Assembly: GCA_020637755.1 (NCBI GenBank)
Contig: JACKJW010000002.1
Location: forward strand, 1-64,000
Direction of reading: 5' to 3'
Length of the DNA stretch: 64,000 bases
Source of the DNA: Brucellaceae bacterium
GTDB taxonomy: Bacteria; Pseudomonadota; Alphaproteobacteria; Rhizobiales; Rhizobiaceae
Shown here one piece after another: positions 35,932 through 44,735 of this stretch; the first letter of the stretch is position 1; every line of letters begins with the position of its first letter. A program made the translations under genes and the position numbers. The notes below the pieces were generated by a model, which worked only from the letters and a program-made list of their open reading frames with translations, made no database searches and was not told where the DNA came from.

Positions 35932-36887
35932 GCCGGCTCTCCCTGCTTGCGGGTGTCGAGCAGGGCTTCGAGTACGGCCATGCGCACCGCCACGCCCATT
36001 TCCACCTGTTCCTGGATCATGCTTTGCGGGCCGTCGGCCACATCCGACGCGATTTCGACACCGCGGTTCATCGGACCCGGATGCATGACGAGTGCGCCCG
36101 GCTTGGCCAGTTTCAGCTTGTCGCGGTCCAGTCCGAAGAAGCGGAAATATTCGCGCACCGACGGGACGTAAGCCCCGGCCATGCGCTCGCGCTGGAGGCG
36201 CAGCATCATCACCACATCGGCATCCGCAAGGCCCTCGTCCATGCGATTGTGCACGGTGACACCCATCTGCGCGATGCCCGACGGCAGCAGAGTGGAGGGG
36301 GCGACGGCGCGCACATGCGCACCCATCGCATTGAGCAGGATGATGTTGGAACGCGCCACGCGCGAATGCAGCACATCGCCGCAGATCGCCACCGTCAGCC
36401 CGCCGATCGTGCCCTTGGCGCGCCGGATCGTCAGCGCATCCAGAAGCGCCTGTGTCGGGTGTTCATGGGCACCGTCGCCCGCATTGATCACCGAGCAGCC
36501 GACCTTTTGCGACAGCAGTTCCACCGCCCCGGCCGACTGGTGGCGCACCACAAGCACGTCGGGCCGCATGGCGTTGAGCGTGATCGCCGTGTCGATCAGC
36601 GTTTCGCCCTTTTTCACCGACGAGGATGCGACCGACATGTTCATCACGTCGGCACCCAGCCGCTTGCCTGCCAGTTCAAACGACGATTGCGTGCGGGTTG
36701 AAGCCTCGAAGAACAGGTTGATCTGGGTGCGCCCGCGCAGCGTGGACGTCTTCTTCTCCGGCTGGCGCGAGATCGCGACAGCCCTCTCGGCGCGGTTCAG
36801 CAGCAGGTCGATATCGACCGGCGAAAGACCGGCAATGCCAAGCAGGTGCTTGTGCGGATAGACGGGAAGGGGTGTCTGGCTTGTCAT
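35928..36887 (-). CDS. pyrB: Aspartate carbamoyltransferase catalytic subunit
   Basis: Committed step of pyrimidine synthesis, carbamoyl phosphate plus aspartate to carbamoyl-aspartate. 319 aa. Carbamoyl-phosphate-binding NLFFEASTRTQSSFELAGKR, INAGDGAHEHPTQALLDALT, and MHPGPMNRGVEIASDVADGP near the end. No pyrI regulatory subunit adjoins it; the inactive dihydroorotase partner takes that place. Confidence 0.96.
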   Translation of the reverse strand: MTSQTPLPVYPHKHLLGIAGLSPVDIDLLLNRAERAVAISRQPEKKTSTLRGRTQINLFFEASTRTQSSFELAGKRLGADVMNMSVASSSVKKGETLIDTAITLNAMRPDVLVVRHQSAGAVELLSQKVGCSVINAGDGAHEHPTQALLDALTIRRAKGTIGGLTVAICGDVLHSRVARSNIILLNAMGAHVRAVAPSTLLPSGIAQMGVTVHNRMDEGLADADVVMMLRLQRERMAGAYVPSVREYFRFFGLDRDKLKLAKPGALVMHPGPMNRGVEIASDVADGPQSMIQEQVEMGVAVRMAVLEALLDTRKQGEPA

Positions 36888-37074
36888 CTCAAAGCGCTGC
36901 TATATGCCGCGCGGGCGCGCGCCGCAAGCATTGGCGCAGGCCGGGACCAACCCATCAACCGCTTTTTCGCCGCCTTGGCTCCCCGAGCGCCCGCTGCTGT
37001 TCTATAAGACGGATGGCGGATTCGCTTGCGCGATGAGGGCCTGATGACACGCCGTACTCCGGGGAAGGCATATC

Positions 37075-38706
37075 GTGGCCACGCATGAAGTGACAAACCA
37101 GTCTCCCGTCTGGACCGGCGGCAATGCCTGGCGGCACGATCCGTTGCTGGTGCAACTGACCGAGGATTTTGATCCGGCCGTGCGCAAGGAACTGGACCAG
37201 ATCGGCCGGTTTGTGCTGTCGGCGGAGGCGCAGGAAACCGCCCGCATTGCCAACACGCTCACCCCGGTGCTGCGTACCCACGACCGCCAGGGCCACCGCC
37301 TCGACCAGGTGGACTATCACCCCGCCTATCACGCGCTGATGCGCCGCTCGGTTGCCTCCGGCCTGCATTCGTCGGTCTGGGAAAATATCGAGGCGGAGAA
37401 GGGCATGCGCCACCGCACCCGCGCCGCCCGCTTCTATCTGATGAGCCAGCTGGAATGCGGCCATCTCTGCCCCGTCACCATGACCAGCGCCTCGCTGGCG
37501 CCGCTGCTCGCCAGCCCCGCCCTGTTTCGCGAATGGGCACCGCGCATCACCTCGCGCAAATACGATTCCGCCAACCGCCCGCCGGTCGAAAAATCCGGCC
37601 TGACACTCGGCATGGGCATGACGGAGAAGCAGGGCGGCACTGATGTGCGTGCCAACACCACCCGCGCGGAGCCGCTCGGCAACGACTTTTACCGCCTGAC
37701 CGGCCACAAGTGGTTCATGTCGGCGCCCATGTCCGATGCCTTCCTGGTGCTGGCGCAGGCACCCGAGGGCCTGACATGCTTCCTCGCCCCCCGCATCCTT
37801 GGCGACGGCAAGCCGAACGGCTTCCGCTTCCAGCGCCTGAAGGACAAGCTCGGCAACCGCTCCAATGGCTCGTCCGAAGTGGAGTTCGACGGCGTGATCG
37901 CCCAGCTTGTCGGCGTGCCGGGCGAAGGTGTGAAGACCATCATGGACATGGTGACGCTGACGCGGCTGGATTGCGCGCTGGCCTCGTCCGGCCTCATGCG
38001 CGCGGGCCTGTCCGAGGCCGTCCACCATGCCCGCCATCGCCGCGTGTTCGGCAAGCCACTTGCCAAACAGCCTCTGATGATCCGCGTGCTGGCCGATCTG
38101 GCGCTGGACACGGCGGCCGCCGGTGCGCTGGCGATGCGGCTTGCCCGCTCCTTCGACGAGGCCGGGCAGGATGATCTGGCCGCCGCCTGGAGCCGCGTCA
38201 TGACGCCGGTCGTCAAATACTGGGTCTGCAAGATGGCGCCGCCCATGATCTACGAGATGATGGAGTGCCTTGGCGGCAACGGCTATGTCGAGGAGGGCAA
38301 CCTGGCCCGCCATTACCGCGAGGCGCCGGTCAACGCCATCTGGGAAGGCTCGGGCAACGTGATGGCGCTGGACCTGCTGCGCGTGCTGCGCCGTTCGCCG
38401 GGCCAGCTTGATCTCGTCATTGATGGCCTCGCTGCCGATCTCGGTGCGGCCGGGCACGGCACCATCGACGTGTTGCGTGCCGCCGCCCAGGTTGCCGCCA
38501 GCGACGAGGGTTCGGCGCGTATCCTCATCGAGCAGCTGGCGCTGGCCGCGGCCGCCGCCGAACTCTTCCGTATCGGGGCAGGGCGCATTGCCGGTGCCTT
38601 CATGGAAACTCGACTTGGCGGCCAGTGGCGCGGCACTTACGGCATGCTCGATGCCCGCCATGATGCCGGGCTGATCGTCGAGACGCTCTACCCCGACGCC
38701 GGCTGA
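37075..38706 (+). CDS. aidB: AidB-like acyl-CoA dehydrogenase
   Basis: 543 aa flavoprotein of the acyl-CoA dehydrogenase superfamily. FAD-binding MTEKQGGTDVRANTT and HKWFMSAPMSDAF, C-terminal ECLGGNGYVEEGNLARHYR and APVNAIWEGSGNVMALDLLR are AidB-type. In E. coli AidB is made in the adaptive response to alkylation and protects DNA; isovaleryl-CoA dehydrogenase activity is weak. GTG start at 37075 preceded by GGGGAAGG. No Ada box could be identified. Confidence 0.85.
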   Translation: MATHEVTNQSPVWTGGNAWRHDPLLVQLTEDFDPAVRKELDQIGRFVLSAEAQETARIANTLTPVLRTHDRQGHRLDQVDYHPAYHALMRRSVASGLHSSVWENIEAEKGMRHRTRAARFYLMSQLECGHLCPVTMTSASLAPLLASPALFREWAPRITSRKYDSANRPPVEKSGLTLGMGMTEKQGGTDVRANTTRAEPLGNDFYRLTGHKWFMSAPMSDAFLVLAQAPEGLTCFLAPRILGDGKPNGFRFQRLKDKLGNRSNGSSEVEFDGVIAQLVGVPGEGVKTIMDMVTLTRLDCALASSGLMRAGLSEAVHHARHRRVFGKPLAKQPLMIRVLADLALDTAAAGALAMRLARSFDEAGQDDLAAAWSRVMTPVVKYWVCKMAPPMIYEMMECLGGNGYVEEGNLARHYREAPVNAIWEGSGNVMALDLLRVLRRSPGQLDLVIDGLAADLGAAGHGTIDVLRAAAQVAASDEGSARILIEQLALAAAAAELFRIGAGRIAGAFMETRLGGQWRGTYGMLDARHDAGLIVETLYPDAG

Positions 38707-38896
38707 CGGCTCCTGCGCCCCGAATTCATGGGCTGAAGTCCGCATTCCGGGGCGGCGGCTGAACCATGCGTTGCCCGTCAAGGCACCCGATTCCACCCGG
38801 GGTGGCGCTCCGGGCGCCCCGTTAACCCTAACAAATGGTTTCCATTGCCCGGCGGCGCGGAAAGTACCAATTTGTTAACCAGAATTCGGAGAGCCC

Positions 38897-39427
38897 ATGC
38901 CGCGCCTTCTCACCTTCGTGACCTGCTTCTTCTGGCTCAGCGCCTTCACGCTGATGGCGCTGACGGCTGCCGGCCATGGTCTCGAACAGCCGGCGGGCGC
39001 GGTCCACTCCGCATTTCCTGCTTTCCTCAATTCCGACATCGGTCTGGCGCTGGGTTTTGGACTTTCCGCCTGCGGTTTCCTGTGGGCCTTCGTCACCGTC
39101 ATTTTTGACAGCGGCGATGCGCCCGGCGACGTGGATGCCGCCGTCACGGCAGCCTGTGCGGCAGGCATTCTTGTTCTGGCCATGAGCCTGCTCGTCTCGG
39201 CGGGCAGAGGGGAAACCGAGGCCGCGCTCTATGCCATCGTCGCCGTCATCGGCCTGTTGGCCACCGCCAACACCGCCCATGCCGAACGCCGCTCCATCGA
39301 ACTCGTCGAGCGCGCCGACCAGGCCACACAACTGGCCAGCCGCATGGCGCTCGGTGCCGCCCATGATGCGATGCTGTCGCGCATCTCGGGGCGTCCCGCC
39401 AAACCGGCTTCAGGGGAGGACGCCTGA
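38897..39427 (+). CDS. Conserved membrane protein, unknown function
   Basis: 176 aa with four hydrophobic stretches (about residues 5-25, 45-65, 80-100, 110-125) and a soluble C-terminal tail rich in Ala, Arg and Ser. No family recognised. GGAGAG precedes the ATG. The stop overlaps the next gene by one base (TGATG), so the two membrane proteins are co-expressed. Confidence 0.7.
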   Translation: MPRLLTFVTCFFWLSAFTLMALTAAGHGLEQPAGAVHSAFPAFLNSDIGLALGFGLSACGFLWAFVTVIFDSGDAPGDVDAAVTAACAAGILVLAMSLLVSAGRGETEAALYAIVAVIGLLATANTAHAERRSIELVERADQATQLASRMALGAAHDAMLSRISGRPAKPASGEDA

Positions 39428-39759
39428 TGCGTTGGCTGCTGGTCTTCTGGGCGCTACCCCTTCTGGCCTTCGGCGGCTGGTACTACCTGTCCTATTACGA
39501 CATGAATTTCGGCACGATCTACCTGTCGCGCGCGCTCCATGATGCCGTGTTCCAGCTTTACGGCGATATTCTTGGCGTCGCTCCGGAAGTCATTCCGGGC
39601 ATGCTGCTCAAGGCGATCATGTTCGATACGGTGCTGATCCTGGCAATCTTCGCCTTTCGCCGCCGCGCTGCCATCAGGGCCTGGTGGTTGGCTCTCCAGC
39701 CACCCGCCCCCCGTCTTGCGGAGCGCGACACGGTGCTGCCGGGCTATCGGGCGGAGTAA
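39427..39759 (+). CDS. Small membrane protein (DUF6105-like)
   Basis: 110 aa. Two membrane helices (about residues 3-20 and 55-78) with the conserved-looking GGWYYLSYYDMNFGTIYLSR between them. I associate this with DUF6105 proteins of Rhizobiales, from memory only. Translationally coupled to the preceding gene, convergent with ruvX. Confidence 0.65.
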   Translation: MRWLLVFWALPLLAFGGWYYLSYYDMNFGTIYLSRALHDAVFQLYGDILGVAPEVIPGMLLKAIMFDTVLILAIFAFRRRAAIRAWWLALQPPAPRLAERDTVLPGYRAE

Positions 39760-39768
39760 CCCGACCGG

Positions 39769-40242
39769 TCAGGCCGACAGGATGGCGTGAAGCCGGTCCA
39801 ATGCCCCTTGAAGGATGAAGGCCGCCGCCGCCGAATCGATGCGTGTCTCCCGCTTCTTGCGCGACACGTCCATCTCCAGCAGCGCGCGTTCGGCTGCCAC
39901 CGTTGACAGGCGTTCATCCCAATAGGTGAAGGGAACGTCCGTCAGCTTTTCCATGTTGCGCACAAAGGCGCGGGTGGCCTGGACGCGCGGACCTTCCGAA
40001 CCATCCATGTTGACTGGCAATCCGATGACGAACCCGGCCGGCCGCTCCGCCTTCACGGCAGCGAGCAGCGCCTGAGCATCCACGGTGAACTTGCTGCGCA
40101 GGATGACAGGCCGCGGATTGGCGAAGGCCAGCGACCGGTCGGACACGGCAAGTCCGATGGTCTTGGTACCGAGGTCGAGCCCCGCCACCACGTCGCCGGG
40201 CGCGATGCGCTCCGCCAGTTCCTCGATTCCGATGACCGCCAC
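39769..40242 (-). CDS. ruvX: Putative pre-16S rRNA nuclease (RuvX/YqgF)
   Basis: 157 aa RNase H-fold nuclease. AGLDLGTKTIGLAVSD carries the first acidic residue, GFVIGLPVNMDGSEGPR the conserved loop, YWDERLSTVAAERAL and RIDSAAAAFILQGALD the other acidic sites. YqgF acts in 5' maturation of 16S rRNA; the older name is Holliday-junction resolvase homologue. Divergent from the next metallo-hydrolase gene. Confidence 0.92.
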   Translation of the reverse strand: MAVIGIEELAERIAPGDVVAGLDLGTKTIGLAVSDRSLAFANPRPVILRSKFTVDAQALLAAVKAERPAGFVIGLPVNMDGSEGPRVQATRAFVRNMEKLTDVPFTYWDERLSTVAAERALLEMDVSRKKRETRIDSAAAAFILQGALDRLHAILSA

Positions 40243-40260
40243 CTTCCGTCGCCTTTGCTT

Positions 40261-40288
40261 TTGACAATCCCGGACGTGCTTCTATCTT
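40261..40288 (+). promoter_or_regulatory. Sigma-70-type promoter of the UPF0173 gene
   Basis: TTGACA (40261-40266), 16-base spacer, TATCTT (40283-40288), 45 bases before ATG 40333. A perfect -35 hexamer. It supports ATG 40333 over the upstream extension of that frame. Confidence 0.7.
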
Positions 40289-40332
40289 GGGATCAACAAG
40301 ATTGCGAGCACGCAACATCAAGGGGAACCATC

Positions 40333-41040
40333 ATGAAGCTGACCTGGTACGGACATTCCGCTTTCCGCGTGGAAATGGCGGGCGCACAAATCCTCATTGA
40401 CCCGTTTCTGGAGGGCAACCCGTCCTGGGGCAGGGGATGGGAAGAGGTGGCCGGGGGCGTCACCCACGTCCTGCTCACCCACGGCCATGACGATCACATC
40501 GGCAATGCGCTCGATATCTGCAAGAAGACAGGCGCGCAACTCGTCGCCAACTTTGAAATCTGCATGTACCTGGCGGCCAAGGGCGTGGAGGGTGCGAAGC
40601 TCAATCCCGGCAATCAGGGCGGAACGGTCGATTGCGGCGGCTTTACCACCACCTTCGTCCATGCCGAGCATTCCTCCTCGTCGCAGACCGGTGGTGGCCA
40701 GAACATCTATCTCGGCAATCCGCTGGGCCTCATCCTCCATGCGCCCGGCGAAAAGAGCCTCTATCACATGGGCGATACCGATATTTTTGGCGACATGGCC
40801 CTCATCAACGAGCTTCACCAGCCCCAGATCGGCCTCGTGCCGGTCGGCGACCGCTTCACCATGGGCGGGGCCGTCGCGGCACTCGCATGCCGCCGCTTCT
40901 TCAACTTTGAAACAGTGATCCCGTGTCACTTTGGCTCCTTCCCGATCATCGACAAGGATGCCTCGAAATTCGTTGCTGGCATGGAAGGATCAGGCACGGC
41001 GGTCGCCACGCCGCCGGTGGGCGGGACGATCACGCTCTGA
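40333..41040 (+). CDS. UPF0173 metal-dependent hydrolase
   Basis: 235 aa metallo-beta-lactamase-fold protein. N-terminal MKLTWYGHSAFRVEMAGAQI and the metal motif LTHGHDDHIGNAL are diagnostic, with further ligands in FVHAEHSSSSQTG, YHMGDTDIFGDM and CHFGSFP. In vivo substrate unknown. AAGGGGAA precedes the start; its promoter is at 40261-40288. Confidence 0.9.
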   Translation: MKLTWYGHSAFRVEMAGAQILIDPFLEGNPSWGRGWEEVAGGVTHVLLTHGHDDHIGNALDICKKTGAQLVANFEICMYLAAKGVEGAKLNPGNQGGTVDCGGFTTTFVHAEHSSSSQTGGGQNIYLGNPLGLILHAPGEKSLYHMGDTDIFGDMALINELHQPQIGLVPVGDRFTMGGAVAALACRRFFNFETVIPCHFGSFPIIDKDASKFVAGMEGSGTAVATPPVGGTITL

Positions 41041-41168
41041 GTGCCGGGAGGCGCAGGCCGCAGCCATTGTCCGTTGCACTGCGGCAGCGGGGGCGATATA
41101 GCCCTTGGCATCCAATTGCTGCGCGCCGCGCGCGGCCCGAGCCTGCATGACACTCAAGCGGAGCATTC

Positions 41169-41456
41169 ATGTCCGTCGATCTCGCCACCGTGAAGCGCGT
41201 TGCGCATCTGGCCCGCATTGCCGTCAGCGAGGAGGAAGCCTCCCGCATGACCGGCGAGCTGAATTCCATCCTCGGTTTTGTCGAGCAGCTTGACGAGGTG
41301 AGTGTCGAGGGCATCGAGCCGATGACCTCGGTCATCCCGATGGAGATGAAGAAGCGCGAGGACGTGGTGACCGACGGCGCCAAGGCTGACGACATCGTCG
41401 CCAACGCGCCTGCCACCGAGGACCATTTCTTCCAGGTACCCAAGGTCGTGGAATGA
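41169..41456 (+). CDS. gatC: Asp/Glu-tRNA amidotransferase subunit C
   Basis: 95 aa. GatC stabilises GatA-GatB in the enzyme that converts Glu-tRNA-Gln (and Asp-tRNA-Asn) to the amide. Family pattern VKRVAHLARIAVSEEEA, LNSILGFVEQLDEV and the end VANAPATEDHFFQVPKVVE are present. GGAG lies before the ATG; gatA follows after 70 bp. gatB is about 15 kb away. Confidence 0.96.
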   Translation: MSVDLATVKRVAHLARIAVSEEEASRMTGELNSILGFVEQLDEVSVEGIEPMTSVIPMEMKKREDVVTDGAKADDIVANAPATEDHFFQVPKVVE

Positions 41457-41526
41457 GCGCGCGCGGCTTGCGCCCTTTTCCTCCCATTCCCTTGTTCCGG
41501 CGAAGCCGAAAAACAGAGACCGCCCG

Positions 41527-43008
41527 ATGACCGAACTGACCTCGCTCACCATTGCCGAAGCCCGCGACCGCATGAAGGCCGGGGACGTCTCAGCCGTGGA
41601 ACTGACCGACGCCTATCTGGCCGCCATCGATGCGGCGAACGGCGCGCTGAACGCCTATGTGTCGGTCACCCATGACAAGGCCCGCACCATGGCGAAGGCC
41701 TCCGACGAACGCCGGGCGAAGGGTGAGGCGGGTGCGCTGGAAGGCATCCCGCTCGGCATCAAGGACCTTTACGCCACCGAAGGCGACCACACGCAATCCT
41801 GCTCGCATATCCTTGACGGTTTCAAGCCGCGCTACGAATCGACCGTCACAGCCAATCTCTGGGCCGAAGGCGCGGTGATGCTGGGCAAGCTGAACATGGA
41901 CGAATTTGCCATGGGCTCGTCCAATGAGACCTCGCACTACGGTAATGTCATCAATCCGTGGCGTGCCAACGGTTCCAATGCGGACCTGGTGCCGGGTGGC
42001 TCATCGGGGGGATCGGCGGCAGCGGTCGCGGCCAATCTCTGCGCAGCGGCAACCGCATCGGATACCGGCGGCTCGATCCGCCAGCCGGCCGCATTTACCG
42101 GCACGGTCGGCATCAAGCCCACCTATGGCCGCTGCTCGCGCTTCGGCATGGTGGCCTTTGCCTCTTCGCTCGATCAGGCCGGCCCGATCACCCGCGATGT
42201 GCGCGATGCCGCCATCATGCTGAAATCCATGGCCTCGGTCGATGCGAAGGACACCACCTCCATCGATCTGCCCGTGCCGGATTACGAAAAGGCCCTCGGC
42301 GGCTCGGTGAAGGGCATGAAGATCGGCATTCCGAAGGAATACCGCGTCGACGGCATGCCCGAAGACATCAGCGCGCTCTGGCAGAAGGGCATCGATTTCC
42401 TGCGCGATGCCGGGGCAGAGATTGTCGAAATTTCCCTGCCGCACACGAAATATGCCTTGCCGGCCTATTACATCGTGGCCCCGGCGGAGGCCTCGTCGAA
42501 CCTCGCGCGCTATGATGGCGTGCGCTACGGCCTGCGCGAGCCGGGCAAGGACATCGTGTCCATGTACGAGAACACGCGCGCCGCCGGCTTCGGCTGGGAG
42601 GTCAAGCGCCGCATCATGATCGGCACCTATGTGCTGTCGGCCGGCTACTACGACGCCTATTACCTGAAGGCACAGAAAGTCCGCACCCTCATCAAGAAGG
42701 ATTTCGAGGACGCCTTCCACGCCGGTGTCGATGCCATCCTGACGCCCGCGACGCCTTCCGCAGCCTTCCGCATCGGCGACGAGGAACTGGCCGCCGATCC
42801 GGTGAAAATGTATCTCAACGACATCTTCACGGTCACCGTGAACATGGCCGGGTTGCCGGGCATTTCCGTGCCGGCCGGCACCGATCATTCCGGCCTGCCG
42901 CTCGGCCTCCAGCTGATCGGCAAGCCTTTTGAGGAAGAGACCCTCTTCAAGACCGCCCACGTGATCGAGCAGGCCGCCGGACGCTTCAAACCCGGGAAGT
43001 GGTGGTAA
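41527..43008 (+). CDS. gatA: Asp/Glu-tRNA amidotransferase subunit A
   Basis: 493 aa amidase that releases ammonia from glutamine for tRNA amidation. Amidase signature with the Ser-cisSer-Lys triad: GIKDLYATEG (Lys), PGGSSGGSAAAVAANL (Ser) and SDTGGSIRQPA (Ser nucleophile). Full length. Downstream of gatC in the same direction. Confidence 0.97.
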   Translation: MTELTSLTIAEARDRMKAGDVSAVELTDAYLAAIDAANGALNAYVSVTHDKARTMAKASDERRAKGEAGALEGIPLGIKDLYATEGDHTQSCSHILDGFKPRYESTVTANLWAEGAVMLGKLNMDEFAMGSSNETSHYGNVINPWRANGSNADLVPGGSSGGSAAAVAANLCAAATASDTGGSIRQPAAFTGTVGIKPTYGRCSRFGMVAFASSLDQAGPITRDVRDAAIMLKSMASVDAKDTTSIDLPVPDYEKALGGSVKGMKIGIPKEYRVDGMPEDISALWQKGIDFLRDAGAEIVEISLPHTKYALPAYYIVAPAEASSNLARYDGVRYGLREPGKDIVSMYENTRAAGFGWEVKRRIMIGTYVLSAGYYDAYYLKAQKVRTLIKKDFEDAFHAGVDAILTPATPSAAFRIGDEELAADPVKMYLNDIFTVTVNMAGLPGISVPAGTDHSGLPLGLQLIGKPFEEETLFKTAHVIEQAAGRFKPGKWW

Positions 43009-43110
43009 AATCCGGCCAACCGGTCCGATGACCGGACTTGCCATGTGACCTCCGGCACTTGCGCTGTCCGCGCAGGTGCCGTTTCCTTTGCAAAAGCAGA
43101 GGAGCAAGCC

Positions 43111-43680
43111 ATGATTAGGAAAAGCCTCGCAGCCGCTGCCGCAATGCTCGTTTCAGGCGGCGCGGCCTGTGCCGGTGCGCCGGACTGGAAGGCTGTTCTC
43201 GCGGGAGTGGATGGCGTCATCACCTATTGCGATAGCTCCACCAGGCAGAAATACGCCGAAACCATGTGCAAGGCGGTGTCGGACGGAATTGCCAAGGCCT
43301 TGGAGGAAACCGGCTTGCCGGTCAGGCACACCGGGATCGTTCTGACCGGCTCGGCATCGCCCGAAAAGACGCCTTCCGAGGAGGCCACCGCCAGCCTCAA
43401 GATGGCCAACGGCATCAGCCATCCGCTGCTGGCCGGGATCGTGCTCAAGGGCACCGACGATGGCAATCCGGCCATCTACATGCGCGTCCAGTTCACCGTT
43501 CCGGTGACGGTTCCGCCAAGCGGCGCCAATCCGGGCTTTGACGGGGAAATCCTCGTGCTGGAGCGGGCCGTGGTCGGCAACGGGCCGAAGAAGCGCCTCC
43601 CGGCAGCCCAGATCGCCTATATCGAAAAGCAGATCGCGCCCGTGCTGGACGAGGTCCGCGCCGCGCTCAAGGCGCCGTGA
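43111..43680 (+). CDS. Secreted protein of unknown function
   Basis: 189 aa with a signal peptide (AAAAAMLVSGGAACAGAP, cleavage about residue 22). The mature part contains two Cys (YCDSSTRQKYAETMCKAVSD) that could form a disulfide, then beta-rich sequence. No domain recognised. ATG 43111 follows GAGGAGC; the open frame begins earlier in the gatA spacer but without a signal peptide. Confidence 0.7.
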   Translation: MIRKSLAAAAAMLVSGGAACAGAPDWKAVLAGVDGVITYCDSSTRQKYAETMCKAVSDGIAKALEETGLPVRHTGIVLTGSASPEKTPSEEATASLKMANGISHPLLAGIVLKGTDDGNPAIYMRVQFTVPVTVPPSGANPGFDGEILVLERAVVGNGPKKRLPAAQIAYIEKQIAPVLDEVRAALKAP

Positions 43681-43686
43681 GCCGGG

Positions 43687-43908
43687 TCACTCGCAACCGG
43701 CCGGCAGCGACTTGCCTTTCAGGGCGCGGGTGGAGCAATTGAATTTGCGCCGGGTCCGGTTCCGGAGTTTGGTCATGCCCGTGATGTTTCCGGCACCGAT
43801 CAGTGAAGCAAGCAGCCCGTATTCGACCGCCGTGGCGCCTTGTTGGTCGTTGCAAAAAGCTCTGCCCAGCAGGAAGGCGCGGCGCGAAATATTTGTTGTG
43901 GACTTCAT
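43687..43908 (-). CDS. Flp-type IVb pilin, possibly degraded
   Basis: 73 aa. The prepilin site QQG-ATAVEYGLLASLI has the required Glu+5/Tyr+6. After it, family members continue hydrophobic with a KLGTGLGAKFN-like stretch; here residues read KLRNRTRRKFN. The adjacent reading frame of the same bases encodes GTGPG, so two compensating single-base shifts (about 43747-43764) may have replaced part of the helix. No other tad/cpa genes adjoin; a TadG-like protein lies at 18134. Function as a pilin is doubtful. Confidence 0.7.
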   Translation of the reverse strand: MKSTTNISRRAFLLGRAFCNDQQGATAVEYGLLASLIGAGNITGMTKLRNRTRRKFNCSTRALKGKSLPAGCE

Positions 43909-43984
43909 GTATCTCCCCTTTGCCGGGAGTTATACAAGGCAGGGATTTATATTTTACTAAATATGCAACTGCTGATAGGGCAAA

Positions 43985-44698
43985 CTAAGAGCTGCGGCGG
44001 CCCCTGAGCATCTCTCGCTTGGTGCCGAAGCCCTGCACCGTCTCGGTGCGGAAGCCCGCCGCCTGAAGGTTGCGGCGCACGAAACCGGCGGCTGCATAGG
44101 TGGCAAAACTGCCGCCGGGCGTGGTCTTGCCGTGCACTGTCTGCAAAAGGGCCGCATCCCACATGTCCGGGTTCTTGGCAGGCGAAAACCCGTCCAGATA
44201 CCAGGCGTCGGCGCGGCCGGGCCATGTGGCGACCGTCTCGCGCGCATCGCCGATGACCACGGTGATCTGCGTCTGCCGGTCGATGCGGATCGGCCGCTCC
44301 TCGCCACGTGGCGGCCATTCGGAAGGCAGCACGGACAGCAGCCGGTCCGCCAGTTCTGCAAGATGCGGCCAGTGGGCCATGGCTTTTCCAAGCTGGTCGA
44401 GCGTCAGTGGAAAACCCTCGAAGGTCGTGTAGGACAATTGCCCGGCAAAGGGTCGCGTCGCGCGCCAGGCTGCCCAGGTCTCCAAAAGGTTCAGCCCCGT
44501 GCCGAAGCCCAGTTCTGCGATGGAGAAATAGGGCCGGGTGATCCAGCGCTCCGGCAGTCCGTTTCCCTCAAGGAACACGTGCCGCGTCTCGCCCGGTCCG
44601 TCGGTGCGCGAGAAGAACGGATCATCGAACAGTGCGGAGACGGGTTGTCCGTTTTCATCCCATGTGACGGGATGGATGTCACCCTTGCCTGCGCCCAC
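43985..44698 (-). CDS. mnmD: tRNA 5-methylaminomethyl-2-thiouridine methyltransferase
   Basis: 237 aa, stand-alone equivalent of the N-terminal (methyltransferase) half of MnmC, which finishes mnm5s2U34 in tRNA wobble positions. SAM motif IAELGFGTGLNLLETWAAW, acceptor motif ADAWYLDGFSPAKNPDMW and GGSFATYAAAGFVRRNLQAAG. GTG start with AAGGGG upstream. Divergent by 37 bp from an FAD oxidoreductase that may be the other half. Confidence 0.88.
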   Translation of the reverse strand: MGAGKGDIHPVTWDENGQPVSALFDDPFFSRTDGPGETRHVFLEGNGLPERWITRPYFSIAELGFGTGLNLLETWAAWRATRPFAGQLSYTTFEGFPLTLDQLGKAMAHWPHLAELADRLLSVLPSEWPPRGEERPIRIDRQTQITVVIGDARETVATWPGRADAWYLDGFSPAKNPDMWDAALLQTVHGKTTPGGSFATYAAAGFVRRNLQAAGFRTETVQGFGTKREMLRGRRSS

Positions 44699-44735
44699 GT
44701 TGCAATTGCCCCTTCACGCTGTCATTGCTCCGACC

